In this document: in pieces, positions 38,201 through 47,201 of the stretch
How positions within the stretch are numbered: the stretch's first letter is position 1
Layout: each line of letters begins with the position of its first letter
Source: Cellulomonas sp.
GTDB taxonomy: Bacteria; Actinomycetota; Actinomycetes; Actinomycetales; Cellulomonadaceae
DNA: 64,000 bases
NCBI RefSeq assembly: GCF_017744555.1
Contig: NZ_JAGIBD010000010.1
Coordinates: 56,148 to 120,147 of the forward strand
Direction of reading: 5' to 3'
Position numbers and translations under genes: made by a program
Notes under the pieces: generated by a model
The model's input: the letters and a program-made list of their open reading frames with translations, nothing else
What the model was told of the DNA's origin: nothing
Database searches by the model: none

Positions 38201-38355
38201 GTGGGCGGGCGACCGGCAGGCGCTGCGGCGGGCGTGTCGGCGGGCGTGAAGCTCAGCCCGAGCACCTGACCGACGCCCACGGCGACGGCGGCGCCGAGCG
38301 CGAGGACGACGAGGGCCGCGACGAGCGCCGGCCAGGCACGGGGGGAGCGGAGCAC
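35287..38355 (-). CDS. Large membrane protein: N-terminal TM, GH67/alpha-glucuronidase-like ectodomain, C-terminal multi-TM region
   Basis: About 1023 aa from GTG 38355 (start uncertain; ORF to 38535); AWAAEAVREALTGRGLPAP...DSPEAYRVRTTGAGRYAVEAAGVDGVAAGLYAVADRI...LRLTDSG...YNGVVVPGFLEYVSF...GLHVYLLTDMLA; about 7 C-terminal hydrophobic segments. Confidence 0.6.
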   Translation of the reverse strand: MLRSPRAWPALVAALVVLALGAAVAVGVGQVLGLSFTPADTPAAAPAGRPPTPVVAAPAIASLDVPAGERVAWAAEAVREALTGRGLPAPAITTGATDADLAARVVPAFDDSPEAYRVRTTGAGRYAVEAAGVDGVAAGLYAVADRIRSGAAVVPAGTDGATQSPRLGLRLTDSGSVGREPDEAAFAAGDDYSLNTDVVAGAVLPAAPWVDAAAVARIDEQFRQLVGHALRQGYNGVVVPGFLEYVSFRDVDGVYPAGDPHVERAQAMVEAFAPVFRYAHDMGLHVYLLTDMLAVSPPLEAYLDRTVGGLDVEDPALWSVYQAGLSELFDAMPFVDGLMVRIGEGGDVYQAGWDYSSRLAVTTPAAVRTMLRALLDTAGAHDKDLIFRSWTVGVGAVGDLHTNPASYDEVLGDLDDPHLVVSTKYTMGDFYSHLPLNPTLSIGSQRRIVELQARREFEGFGALPNDLVAEQGQALATFLAANPHVEGIWNWTQDGGPLRAGPMTLYLRTGFWQLYDLNTYGAARLAWDPSASPAQVTSDWVRQTLSDDPATADAVAGALARSREAITRGLYIGPYAEQSVKALGLEPPPMMWIFEWDIVTGDSAALDSIYAVSRDDLDGAIADGTRAASVASGMRDQVAATDPATWRSPELYRSFVDALDYETNLLQTLAAYRATVLRHAEWLDTGSATARAQWEAAEQEYRAARAAHVARYSGDVDLPAYSFTAADLGSVRADRDPAMAWLARGLLAATLVVLALGSGPVQRRLRLPGSGALQALLVAAVRPWRLGAVAAPTTRVDRVVVWALPAAVLVVSRAAYTWFAAPAHLVATLGAWAVLAALLRLVVRRRDPFHLWAALGGVVLLRTVVLLVALAVRGPGRYWFAFWTAPASRTVYVTVAFAAFCWLFVVVALVLRRAYGLSTPRAAGLTAAAGGLTLAVVAGVVAGIGLERALTVWNDQMALLPWGLSRILGITVYLGIPASLPGALAVVGLVVAAVGAAVAVPRRRLAPPVADAPERAAVVHGS

Positions 38356-38548
38356 GCGGCGCAGTGTAGGAACGCGACCTGGGCGGATGTGGCCCACGTC
38401 ACACGCCGCTCGCGTCCCTGATGCCCTGGCCAGCGGGAACGCGACGCGACCAGTCGCGCCTTTCACCCGATCGGCCACCCGCGCCGACGACGGCGAGCAG
38501 GCGCGCCCCACGGCCACGGTCCGCATCGTGAGCACACCCGACCCGCCG

Positions 38549-38577
38549 TTGACCAGGCTCGACGCGGTTCCTACGGT
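38549..38577 (+). promoter_or_regulatory. Sigma70-like promoter for MFS gene
   Basis: TTGACC - 17 bp - TACGGT, about 48 bp upstream of GTG 38625. Confidence 0.6.
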
Positions 38578-38624
38578 GCCCGCCGCACCCCGCCCCGGGT
38601 GCCCACCGACCGGAGGGCCGCACC

Positions 38625-40076
38625 GTGACCGACCGACAGACCAGGCTCGCCCTGTGGTGCTGCCTCGGCGCCGGCTTCGCGACGCTCGTCGACTCCGCCG
38701 TCCTCGGCTTCGCCGTGCCGAGCCTGTCCGAGCAGCTCGGCGCGAGCACCGCGCAGGTGCAGTGGTTGCTCGCCTCGTACTCGCTGACGTTCGGCCTCGG
38801 ACTGGTGCCCGGCGGACGGCTCGGCGACGCCTTCGGACGACGCGGCCTGCTCGTCGCCGGGCTGGCCGTGTTCGTCGTCGGAGGCTGCACCGCGGCGGTC
38901 GCGGGCGGCATGTGGTGGGTCGTCGGCGCGCGGCTGGTGCAGGGCTTCGGCGCGGGCCTGATCAGCGCCCAGGTGCTCGGCCTCATCCAGGACCTGTTCA
39001 CGTCCGCCCGACGGGTCCGCGCGCTCGCGGCCTACACGAGCGCCGGTGCCGCGGCGGCGCTCGTCGGGCCGGTGTCGGCGGCGACGCTCCTCGCGCTGCT
39101 CCCGCCCGCGTGGGGCTGGCGGGCGGTGCTGCTGGTCAACGTCCCGTTCGCCGTCGCGACGCTCGTCCTCGCCGTGCGCGTCGTCCCCGCCACCGCCCGC
39201 ACGGGCCGGCGGCCCGACCTCGACGTCCCCGCGGTCGTCCTGCTCGGCGGGCTCGCGGTGCTGGTCACGCTGCCCGTCATCGACCCCGGTGCCCGCCCGT
39301 CCGTGTGGGGGACCGCGGCCGTCGCCGTGCCCGTCCTGGTCACCGTGCTCGTCGTCTGGGAACGGCGGTACGCGCGGCGCGGCCGCGTCGCGCTGTTCGC
39401 GCCGGCGCTCGTCCGGCAGCCGGGGTTCGTCGCCGGGAACGCGGTCGCGCTGCTGTGGTTCGGGTCCGTCGTCGCGCACTCGACGGTCGTCACGCTGTTC
39501 CTCCTCGAGGGCGCGCACGTCCGCGCGCTCGCGGTCGCCGCGGTGCTGCTGCCGTCGGCGGCGAGCCGCGTCGTGTCGTCGTCGCTCGCCGCACGCGTCT
39601 TCGACCGCCAGGGTTCGCGGCTCGTCCCGGTCGCGCTGCTGCTGCACGTGGTCGCGCTCGCCGGACTCGCCGCCGCCGTCGCGCGCGGGGCGGACGGCGC
39701 GGCGCTGCTGGTCGTCGTCGCGGTCGTCGAGGTGCTCCTGGGCTTCGCGAGCGGGCTGGTCGAGCCGCCGCTGCGGGCCGTGACGCTCGCGTTCGCGCCG
39801 CCCGGGTTCCACGGCGTCGCCGCGTCGTTCCTGCAGCTCACGCAGCGCCTGTCGGCGACGTTCTGCGTGGCGGTCGCATCCGGCCTGCTGTTCCGCGGCG
39901 CCGACACGGCGGTGACCTCGTCGTCGTTCGTCGTGTCTCTGCTGTTCTGCGCGGTGCTGCTGGTCCTGGCGGCGGTGGTCGGCTCGACCCGCTGGCTCCA
40001 CGGCGGCCGACGCGACGGCCGCACGCCCGACGACGTCGACGTGGCCGACGCCGCCCTCGCGGAGGTCCCCGGCTAG
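38625..40076 (+). CDS. MFS transporter (DHA2/EmrB-like)
   Basis: 483 aa; LALWCCLGAGFATLVDSAVLGFAVPSLSEQLGASTAQVQWLLASYSLTFGLGLVPGGRLGDAFGRR. Confidence 0.88.
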   Translation: MTDRQTRLALWCCLGAGFATLVDSAVLGFAVPSLSEQLGASTAQVQWLLASYSLTFGLGLVPGGRLGDAFGRRGLLVAGLAVFVVGGCTAAVAGGMWWVVGARLVQGFGAGLISAQVLGLIQDLFTSARRVRALAAYTSAGAAAALVGPVSAATLLALLPPAWGWRAVLLVNVPFAVATLVLAVRVVPATARTGRRPDLDVPAVVLLGGLAVLVTLPVIDPGARPSVWGTAAVAVPVLVTVLVVWERRYARRGRVALFAPALVRQPGFVAGNAVALLWFGSVVAHSTVVTLFLLEGAHVRALAVAAVLLPSAASRVVSSSLAARVFDRQGSRLVPVALLLHVVALAGLAAAVARGADGAALLVVVAVVEVLLGFASGLVEPPLRAVTLAFAPPGFHGVAASFLQLTQRLSATFCVAVASGLLFRGADTAVTSSSFVVSLLFCAVLLVLAAVVGSTRWLHGGRRDGRTPDDVDVADAALAEVPG

Positions 40077-41110
40077 GGGACCGCGACGGCCTCGGACGTC
40101 GTCGCCGGCTGCCACCCGAGCCGCGGCGCCACGAGCCTCGCGACGTCGTGCAGGATCTGCTCGTAGTCCTCGGCGGTGAGCTCGTACGGCAGCTCGAGCC
40201 GCAGCTCGTCGACGTCGCCGACGGCGTCGTCGGCCAGGAGCCGCTCCACGATCTCGTCGCTGCTCCCCACGAGGTCGGGCGCGAAAAGGGTGCGGCGCGG
40301 GCCGACGGGCGCGAGCGTCCGCTCGTGCCTGCTGCGCGCGTACTCCCGGTACCGCTCGCGCGTCGCCCGGTCGGCGCCGTCGGTGGGCACGACGACCCGC
40401 CCGAGCGCGACGCGCGGCGTGTGCGCACCGGCCCACGCGGCCCGGAACGCCGCCAGGTTGGCGCGCTGCGCGGTCACGAAGTCGTCGGAACCCTCACCGG
40501 CGACGATGTTGCCGGTGAGCAGGTGCAGCCCGTGCTCCGCGGCCCACAGCGACGACGCCCGCGACGCGGCGCCGTACCAGAGCCGCCGCACGAGCCCCGG
40601 GCTGTGCGGCTGCAGCCGGGGTCGCTGCACGTTGCCCGGCGACACGATCCGCGTGTCCTCGTCGCCCAGGTACGTGCCGCGCAGGCCGTCGGCGAGCCGC
40701 TCGATGCGCGCGTGCGAGAAGTCGACGTCCCGCCAGTCGCCGTCGAACACCTTCTCGCCGAGCAGCTCGAGATGCGGCGGCGTGCCCGCGCTGAGCCCGG
40801 CCTGCAGCCGTCCGTGCGAGAGCACGTCGACGGTCGCGAGGTCCTCGCCCAGCCGGAACGGGCTCTCGTACCCGATCGGGATCACGGCCGTGCCGAGCTC
40901 GATCGTGCGCGTCCGCTGCGTGGCGGCCGCGAGGAACGTGGCCGCGGACGAGATGCCGTGCTCGAGGTGCCGTTGCCGCACCCACGCGCCCTGGTACCCG
41001 AGCCGCTCGGCGAACGCGAACAGGCCGAGCGTCGACTCCAGCCCGGTGGCGGGGTCGTCGTCGAGGAAGTTGCCCGGCGTGAGGAACGCGAGCGAGCGGA
41101 TCGTGGGCAC
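40073..41110 (-). CDS. LLM-class (luciferase-like) flavin-dependent oxidoreductase
   Basis: MPTIRSLAFLTPGNFLDDDPATGLESTLGLFAFAERLGYQGAWVRQRHLEHGISSAATFLAAATQRTRTIELGTAVIPIGYESPFRLGEDLATVD. Confidence 0.88.
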   Translation of the reverse strand: MPTIRSLAFLTPGNFLDDDPATGLESTLGLFAFAERLGYQGAWVRQRHLEHGISSAATFLAAATQRTRTIELGTAVIPIGYESPFRLGEDLATVDVLSHGRLQAGLSAGTPPHLELLGEKVFDGDWRDVDFSHARIERLADGLRGTYLGDEDTRIVSPGNVQRPRLQPHSPGLVRRLWYGAASRASSLWAAEHGLHLLTGNIVAGEGSDDFVTAQRANLAAFRAAWAGAHTPRVALGRVVVPTDGADRATRERYREYARSRHERTLAPVGPRRTLFAPDLVGSSDEIVERLLADDAVGDVDELRLELPYELTAEDYEQILHDVARLVAPRLGWQPATTSEAVAVP

Positions 41111-41211
41111 GGCGGGGCTCCTGACGGTCGGGGGTGCGGACCCTAGGAACCGGTCCGACGCAGGTCAACCGTCACGCGCACCGTCCCGGATGATGGTCGC
41201 TGCGGCCGCCG

Positions 41212-42318
41212 TCAGGAGCAGGCGACCCCGACGCACTGCGGCTCGTTCCCGTTGTGGCTGGCGGTGTCCCCGCCGAGGTCGGTCGCGCCCGGCGCGTAGA
41301 TGCCCCAGCCCGTGTTGTAGCGCGCGGTGTTGCCGCCGATGCTCACGAACGCACCCACCCCCTCCAGCCGCAGGCCGTCGGCGTTGTGCCGGAAGACGTT
41401 GCCCTGCACGACGACGGAGGGCTCGCTCCACAGCGCATCGGGGTCGAGCGTCACCGTCGTGCCGTTGTCCCGGAACGTGCTCGACGAGACGGTGGCCCCG
41501 AACGGACCCACGACGACGGCCGTGGTGTTGCCGACGAACGTCGAGGAGGAGATCCGCGCCTCCGCGCCCCGACCGTCGAACGCGACGTCCGAGCCGCTCA
41601 GCCGGCTGTCCGTGAGCCTGATCCCCGCGACGGCACCGGTGCTGTAGACGGCCTGGGGGTTGTCGCGGAACGTCGAGCGCGCGATGTCCGCGTTCGCCTC
41701 GACGGCGATGAGTGCGCGGTCGTTGCGGAGCCACCGGGTGCTCGTGACCGTCGCGCTGGAGCCCGTGTCGCCCCAGTACCCGACGGCGTTGTCGGCGAAC
41801 GTGGTGCAGTCGATGCGGACGGTGGTCAGCTCGGCGGTCATCCCCGCCCGGCGGTTGCCCGTGAACGTCGACCGCGTGACGGTCATGGACTTGGCGCGCA
41901 GACCTCCGTCGCCGGTCCCGTCGATCCCGGTGCCGTTGCCCCGGAACGACACCCGGTCGACCGTGAGCGGCCCGCTCCCCTCGTCAACGTCCCAGTCGAC
42001 GAGCGTGCGGACCGCGGTGTCCCAGCCGGTGACCGTGCCGTTCTTGACGGTGGCGCTGCCGACGGACGCGATCGACAGGCCGACGCCGCCGGCGGTGCCG
42101 CGCAGCGTGTGCCCGTGCAGGTCGAGGTCGACGTCGGCGGCCAGCGTGAGTCCGTCGCCCGCGCACACGAGGTCGGACCGCAGCACGGTGTCGACGGTGA
42201 GCGTCGAGCCGCAGGCGGGTGTGCCGGGATCGGCGGCCGCGGGGGTCGCGACGAGGACGGCGGCGCTCGCGAGCGCGAGACAGGACAGGGTGGCCGGGAC
42301 GCGCACGGGGACCTCCAC
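41212..42318 (-). CDS. Secreted right-handed parallel beta-helix repeat protein
   Basis: Signal peptide plus repeated GNxxxG/DNxxGI-type turns: STFTGNRRAGMTAELTTVRIDCTTFADNAVGYWGDTG...STFRDNGTTV. Confidence 0.75.
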   Translation of the reverse strand: MEVPVRVPATLSCLALASAAVLVATPAAADPGTPACGSTLTVDTVLRSDLVCAGDGLTLAADVDLDLHGHTLRGTAGGVGLSIASVGSATVKNGTVTGWDTAVRTLVDWDVDEGSGPLTVDRVSFRGNGTGIDGTGDGGLRAKSMTVTRSTFTGNRRAGMTAELTTVRIDCTTFADNAVGYWGDTGSSATVTSTRWLRNDRALIAVEANADIARSTFRDNPQAVYSTGAVAGIRLTDSRLSGSDVAFDGRGAEARISSSTFVGNTTAVVVGPFGATVSSSTFRDNGTTVTLDPDALWSEPSVVVQGNVFRHNADGLRLEGVGAFVSIGGNTARYNTGWGIYAPGATDLGGDTASHNGNEPQCVGVACS

Positions 42319-42398
42319 GGTGGAGCTCGGGCGGCGACGGCCGTGTCACGGACGCCGGGTGTGTCCACTATGCCCTGTTATGCCCGGTACGACACAGG

Positions 42399-43106
42399 TC
42401 ACGTCCGGGTGAAGCCGCGCGTCACGCCCGCGCGCCGCCGGCGCCAGGAGCGCCCGGGGTCCCACGGCTCGCCCATCCCGCGCGTCAGCGGATAGAGCGC
42501 CAGGCCCAGGAGCGCGGCCGTGACGTGCCCGACGTCGGTGAAGTCGACGTCGACGAGCAGCGGCGTCGTGTACACGGCCAGCAGCGCGGCCAGGTAGGCC
42601 CACCGCCACGGCCGGGCGACGTGCCACGTCAGGACCGCCTGGCAGCCCGCGAGCGCGTAGCTCACGCCGTAGTCGAGCGTGTGGGCCTCGCTGGCCGGCT
42701 CCTGGCCGAGGTGGATCCAGAGGGCGAGGACCCCCTGGCTGACGTACGTCGCGAGCACGTGCGCGGTCGCGAGCACCACCAGCCACCGGCCCGTCCCGAG
42801 CCACCGTTCGGTGGTCGCGACGAAGACGAGGAACAGCACCGCGTAGGAGAGCCACGTCCCGCCCGCGAGCCAGAACGCGCTCACGACGAGGACGTGCACC
42901 GGGTCGGACGCGAGGTGGTCGAGGTTCGTCGACCGCGCACCGAGCACGTCGTGCAGCGCCTCGGGTGACAGGCGCCCGCTGATGATCTCGGTGACGAGCA
43001 GGATCCCGAGCCACACGAGCGTCCCCGGCGCCCCCCGCAGCCAGCGGCCGGCCTGGTGCGCCGCATCCCCGGCGGCCGCGAGCGCGTGGCCCGCGCGTGC
43101 GCCCAT
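42399..43106 (-). CDS. Rhomboid-like multi-TM membrane protein
   Basis: MGARAGHALAAAGDAAHQAGRWLRGAPGTLVWLGILLVTEIIS...SFWLAGG.WLSYAVLFLVFVATTERWLGTGRWLVVLATAHVLATYVSQG; no clear catalytic GxS. Confidence 0.65.
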   Translation of the reverse strand: MGARAGHALAAAGDAAHQAGRWLRGAPGTLVWLGILLVTEIISGRLSPEALHDVLGARSTNLDHLASDPVHVLVVSAFWLAGGTWLSYAVLFLVFVATTERWLGTGRWLVVLATAHVLATYVSQGVLALWIHLGQEPASEAHTLDYGVSYALAGCQAVLTWHVARPWRWAYLAALLAVYTTPLLVDVDFTDVGHVTAALLGLALYPLTRGMGEPWDPGRSWRRRRAGVTRGFTRT

Positions 43107-43244
43107 GGCGTCTCCCTGGCCGGCGGACGGTCCGGCGTGGCACGACGATGCTCCGCCGACCTGTGAGACGGCTGCGGGGCAACGCATCGGAGACGACGAG
43201 AGCCGCACCGCGTGGTGACGGTACGGCTCTGCGATCGGTGAGGG

Positions 43245-43317
43245 TGCCCGCGAAAGGACTCGAACCTTCGACCTTCTGCTCCGGAGGCAGACGCTCTATC
43301 CACTGAGCTACGCGGGC
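43245..43317 (-). tRNA. tRNA-Arg (anticodon CCG)
   Basis: Reverse complement GCCCGCGTAGCTCAGTGGATAGAGCGTCTGCCTCCGGAGCAGAAGGTCGAAGGTTCGAGTCCTTTCGCGGGCA folds as cloverleaf; anticodon loop CTCCGGA. Confidence 0.93.
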
Positions 43318-43374
43318 ATGCTGTGTACTGCGGCACGCGAGTCGCCTCGCGCGGTGCACGACACTACCAGCCCG

Positions 43375-44028
43375 TCAGCGTTCACCCAGCAGCGCGGACA
43401 GGTACTGGCTGGTCTCGTCGACCGCGGCGCGGTCGTCACCCGCGACGATCGCCTCGACGAGCCCGTCGTGCGCGTCGAACCCGTGCGTGTCCGTGACGAA
43501 GTTGAACCGGATGTTCTCGCCGATCGCGTCGAGCAGGTTCTCGTAGAGGGTGACGAGCACGGGGTTGGCGGCGGTGCGGACGATCGCGCGGTGCAGGTCG
43601 AGGTCCGTGACGACCATGCGGTCGAGGTCGCCGGACCGGTAGGCGGCGGCGCGCTCGTCACGGCGGTCGAGCAGCGCGGCGGCGTCCGTCGAGGTGCGGC
43701 GGCGGGCCGCCAGACGAGCGGCCTCCATCTCGAGCGCCCGGCGCACCTCGATGACGTCGCGCTGCCGAGCGTCGGCGATGTGGCGGCCCATGGTCACGGC
43801 GAGCTCGGACGTCGACAGCACGTACGTGCCGGAGCCCTGGCGTCGTTCGAGCAGACCCGCGTGCACGAGCGACTGCACCGCTTCGCGGACGGTGTTCCGC
43901 CCGACGCCGAGGAGGTCGACGAGTGCGGGTTCGGGCGGGATCCGCGTCCCGACCGGCCAGTCGCCGGCGGTGATGCGGGTGCGGATCTCGTCGACGGCGG
44001 TGTCGATCAGACCGGTGCGACGCGCCAT
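43375..44028 (-). CDS. GntR (FadR subfamily) transcriptional regulator
   Basis: MARRTGLIDTAVDEIRTRITAGDWPVGTRIPPEPALVDLLGVGRNTVREAVQSLVHAGLLERRQGSGTYV + FCD-like C-terminus. Confidence 0.9.
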   Translation of the reverse strand: MARRTGLIDTAVDEIRTRITAGDWPVGTRIPPEPALVDLLGVGRNTVREAVQSLVHAGLLERRQGSGTYVLSTSELAVTMGRHIADARQRDVIEVRRALEMEAARLAARRRTSTDAAALLDRRDERAAAYRSGDLDRMVVTDLDLHRAIVRTAANPVLVTLYENLLDAIGENIRFNFVTDTHGFDAHDGLVEAIVAGDDRAAVDETSQYLSALLGER

Positions 44029-44046
44029 CCGGTCAGGCTCCGTGTC

Positions 44047-44085
44047 CAGGCATGCCGTGCAGTCAACACCGGTGGGGCATGCCTG
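44047..44085. promoter_or_regulatory. Candidate GntR operator pair in divergent promoter
   Basis: CAGGCATGCC (44047-44056) and GGCATGCCTG (44076-44085); each contains palindrome GGCATGCC. Confidence 0.5.
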
Positions 44086-44191
44086 TGCTAGACCTCCGAC
44101 CAGGGGACATGGCTCTCCGGCCCGTCCGCGGGCGCGGCCGTGCGCCGGACGGGTGAGGCCGTCGGGCACGTGGCCGATAGGCTCCTGGCAA

Positions 44192-45481
44192 GTGGAGTCC
44201 TCCCAGCCCGTGATCCCCCGGCCCTTCTGGCGCGGCCGGCTCGTGGTCCTCGCGGGCATCGTGCTCGTCGCCCTCAACCTCCGGGTCGCCGTCGCGGCGG
44301 TGTCGCCGATCCTGGTGGTCGTCCGCGAGGACGTGGCCCTCTCGGCCGGGCAGGCCGGTCTGCTGGGCACCATCCCGGTCGTGTCGTTCGCGGTGTTCGG
44401 CTCGCTCGCCACGCCGTGCGCGCGCCGGCTGGGACTCGAGCCCACGATGGTCCTCGCGATGCTGCTGTCGGCGACCGGCGAGGTGGTCCGGGCGACGGTC
44501 TCCTCCGCGCCTGCGTTCCTGGCATGGTCGGTGCTCGCGCTCGCGGGCATGGGGATGGGCAACGTGCTGCTCCCGCCGCTGGTCAAGCGCTACTTTCCGG
44601 ACCGGATCGGGTTCGTCACCGCGGTGTACTCCGTGGCGATCTCGGTCAGCACGGCCCTGCCGCCGTTGTTCGCGCTGCCGCTCGCGCAGCGGTACGGGTG
44701 GCGGGTCGCGATCGGGTGGTGGGCGGTCGTCGGGGTGGCCGCGGCGGTGCCGTGGGTGGTCGTCGTGGTCCGCTCGGTGACGGCCCGCGCGCACCTGCGC
44801 GAGCTGCTGCGCCGGGCGCCCCGGCGGTCGGGCGAGCAGGTGCTCGTGTCGCACGACCGCGGTGTCACCCGGCTCGTCTGGCGCTCGCCCCTCGCGTGGG
44901 CGCTCGCAGCGACGTGGGCGCTCAACACGACCGGGATGTACGTGCTGTTCGCGTGGCTCCCCGAGATCCTCGCCGACGCGGGCCTCGACGCGGCGGCCGG
45001 CGGACGGTGGCTCGCGGTCGTGGCGATCATGGGGCTGCCCGCCGCCCTGTTCGGCCCGGTGCTGACCGCTCGGATGCGCAACCCGTACCCGCTCGTCGCG
45101 TCCTTCCTCGCGTGCTGGGCCGTCGGGTACCTGGGCCTGTGGTTCGCGCCGGCGCACGCGACCGCGCTCTGGATGGTGCTGCTCGGGATCGGTGGCGGCA
45201 CGTTCCCCGTGTCGCTCGCACTCATCGGGCTGCGCACCGCGACACCCGCGATCGCCGTGACGCTCTCGGGCATGGTGCAGGGCGTCGGGTACGCGGTGGC
45301 GGGGCTCGGGCCGGTCGGGATCGGGCTGCTCTACGACGCGACGGGCGGCTGGGACGTGCCGATCGCCGTGCTGCTCGGGCTGGTGGGCGTGCAGGCCGTC
45401 GTCGCGTGGCGGGCGTGCCGTCCGGACATGCTCGGCAAGCCCGCGACGGACGACGCCCGCCTGCCGGTCGACGCCCGATAA
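44192..45481 (+). CDS. CynX/NimT-family MFS transporter
   Basis: GTG 44192; RGRLVVLAGIVLVALNLRVAVAAVSPILVVVREDVALSAGQAGLLGTIPVVSFAVFGSLATPCARRLGLE. Confidence 0.85.
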   Translation: MESSQPVIPRPFWRGRLVVLAGIVLVALNLRVAVAAVSPILVVVREDVALSAGQAGLLGTIPVVSFAVFGSLATPCARRLGLEPTMVLAMLLSATGEVVRATVSSAPAFLAWSVLALAGMGMGNVLLPPLVKRYFPDRIGFVTAVYSVAISVSTALPPLFALPLAQRYGWRVAIGWWAVVGVAAAVPWVVVVVRSVTARAHLRELLRRAPRRSGEQVLVSHDRGVTRLVWRSPLAWALAATWALNTTGMYVLFAWLPEILADAGLDAAAGGRWLAVVAIMGLPAALFGPVLTARMRNPYPLVASFLACWAVGYLGLWFAPAHATALWMVLLGIGGGTFPVSLALIGLRTATPAIAVTLSGMVQGVGYAVAGLGPVGIGLLYDATGGWDVPIAVLLGLVGVQAVVAWRACRPDMLGKPATDDARLPVDAR

Positions 45482-45521
45482 CCCGTCCGGGACGCCGTCC
45501 GAGGTCCCCTACCCTTGACGG

Positions 45522-47201
45522 GTGACTCCCGCACAGCTCTCCGAGGCCCTGAGGGCCGCCCTGGTGCACGCCGTCGACGACGGCACGTTCGCTCTCGACG
45601 CCGCGGACATCCCCGCGACCGTGCACCTCGAGCGACCCCGGCAGCGCGAGCACGGCGACTGGGCGACGAACGTCGCGATGCAGCTCGGGAAGAAGGCCGG
45701 CACGAACCCGCGCGCGTTCGCGACCGAGCTCGCCGCGCGCCTCGGCGGTGTCGAGGGCATCGCGTCCGTCGAGGTCGCGGGTCCCGGGTTCCTCAACATC
45801 CGGCTCGACACGGCCGCGGCCGGCGAGCTCGCACGGACGGTCGTCGAGCAGGGCGGCGAGTACGGGCAGAACGAGTCGTTCGCCGGCGTCAAGGTCAACC
45901 TCGAGTTCGTCTCCGCCAACCCGACGGGCCCGCTGCACATCGGCGGCGTCCGCTGGGCGGCCGTCGGCGACAGCCTCGCCCGCGTGCTCGCGGCGTCGGG
46001 CGCCGACGTCACGCGCGAGTACTACTTCAACGACCACGGCGCGCAGATCGACCGGTTCGCGCGCTCGCTCGTCGCGCGCGCTCTGGGGCAGCCCGCGCCC
46101 GAGGACGGCTACGGCGGCTCCTACATCACCGACATCGCCGAGCAGGTGGTCGCCGACGCGCTCGCGGCCGGCGAGCCCGACCCGCGCACGCTGCCGACGG
46201 CGGAGGCGACCGAGGCCTTCCGGGCGCGCGGCGTCGAGCTGATGTTCGGCGAGATCAAGCAGTCGCTGCACGACTTCGGCGTCGACTTCGACGTGTACTT
46301 CCACGAGGACTCGCTGCACGAGTCGGGCGCCGTCGAGCACGCGGTGGCGCGCCTGCGCGAGGGCGGCCACGTGTTCGACGCCGACGGCGCCGTCTGGCTG
46401 CGGACCACGGACTTCGGTGACGACAAGGACCGCGTCATCATCAAGTCGGACGGCCAGGCCGCGTACATCGCGGGCGACATCGCGTACTACCTCGACAAGC
46501 GCGAGCGCGGGTTCGACCGGGTCGTCATCATGCTCGGCGCCGACCACCACGGGTACATCGGCCGGATGATGGCGGTGTGCGCGGCGTTCGGTGACACCCC
46601 GCACGTCAACCTCGAGATCCTCATCGGCCAGCTGGTCAACCTCGTCAAGGACGGCCAGCCGGTCCGCATGTCGAAGCGTGCCGGCACGGTCCTGACGATC
46701 GACGACCTGGTCGACGCGGTCGGCGTCGACGCGGCCCGGTACGCGCTGGCCCGCTCGTCGGCGGACTCGTCGATCGACCTCGACCTCGACCTGCTCGCGT
46801 CCGCGAAGAACGAGAACCCCGTCTACTACGTCCAGTACGCGCACGCGCGCACGGTCAACGTGGGCCGCAACGCGGCCGACGCGGGCGTGTCGAAGGAGGA
46901 CGGGTTCGACGCGTCGCTCCTCGACCACGAGACCGAGGCCGTGCTGCTCGGCCAGATCGCCGAGCTGCCGCGCGTCGTCGCGCAGGCCGCCGAGCTGCGC
47001 GAGCCGCACCGGGTCGCCCGGTACCTCGAGGAGCTCGCCGGGGCGTACCACAAGTGGTACGACCAGCGCCGGGTCACGCCGTTCGGCGACGAGGAGGTCT
47101 CGGACGTGCACCGCACGCGCCTGTGGCTCAACGACGCCACGCGCCAGGTGCTCGCGAACGGCCTCGCGATGCTCGGCGTGAGCGCGCCGGAGCGCATGTG
47201 A
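45522..47201 (+). CDS. argS: Arginyl-tRNA synthetase
   Basis: 559 aa; [38 protein letters not shown]-terminal anticodon-binding ending [15 protein letters not shown]. Confidence 0.96.
   Translation: MTPAQLSEALRAALVHAVDDGTFALDAADIPATVHLERPRQREHGDWATNVAMQLGKKAGTNPRAFATELAARLGGVEGIASVEVAGPGFLNIRLDTAAAGELARTVVEQGGEYGQNESFAGVKVNLEFVSANPTGPLHIGGVRWAAVGDSLARVLAASGADVTREYYFNDHGAQIDRFARSLVARALGQPAPEDGYGGSYITDIAEQVVADALAAGEPDPRTLPTAEATEAFRARGVELMFGEIKQSLHDFGVDFDVYFHEDSLHESGAVEHAVARLREGGHVFDADGAVWLRTTDFGDDKDRVIIKSDGQAAYIAGDIAYYLDKRERGFDRVVIMLGADHHGYIGRMMAVCAAFGDTPHVNLEILIGQLVNLVKDGQPVRMSKRAGTVLTIDDLVDAVGVDAARYALARSSADSSIDLDLDLLASAKNENPVYYVQYAHARTVNVGRNAADAGVSKEDGFDASLLDHETEAVLLGQIAELPRVVAQAAELREPHRVARYLEELAGAYHKWYDQRRVTPFGDEEVSDVHRTRLWLNDATRQVLANGLAMLGVSAPERM

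Noticed and set aside
42399-43106. Calling the rhomboid-like protein an active rhomboid protease
   Set aside because: No clear GxSx motif with paired catalytic His; only the general TM pattern is supportive.
43245-43317. tRNA-Arg(CCG) as an integration site for a mobile element
   Set aside because: No integrase, no duplicated tRNA 3' end and ordinary genes on both sides.
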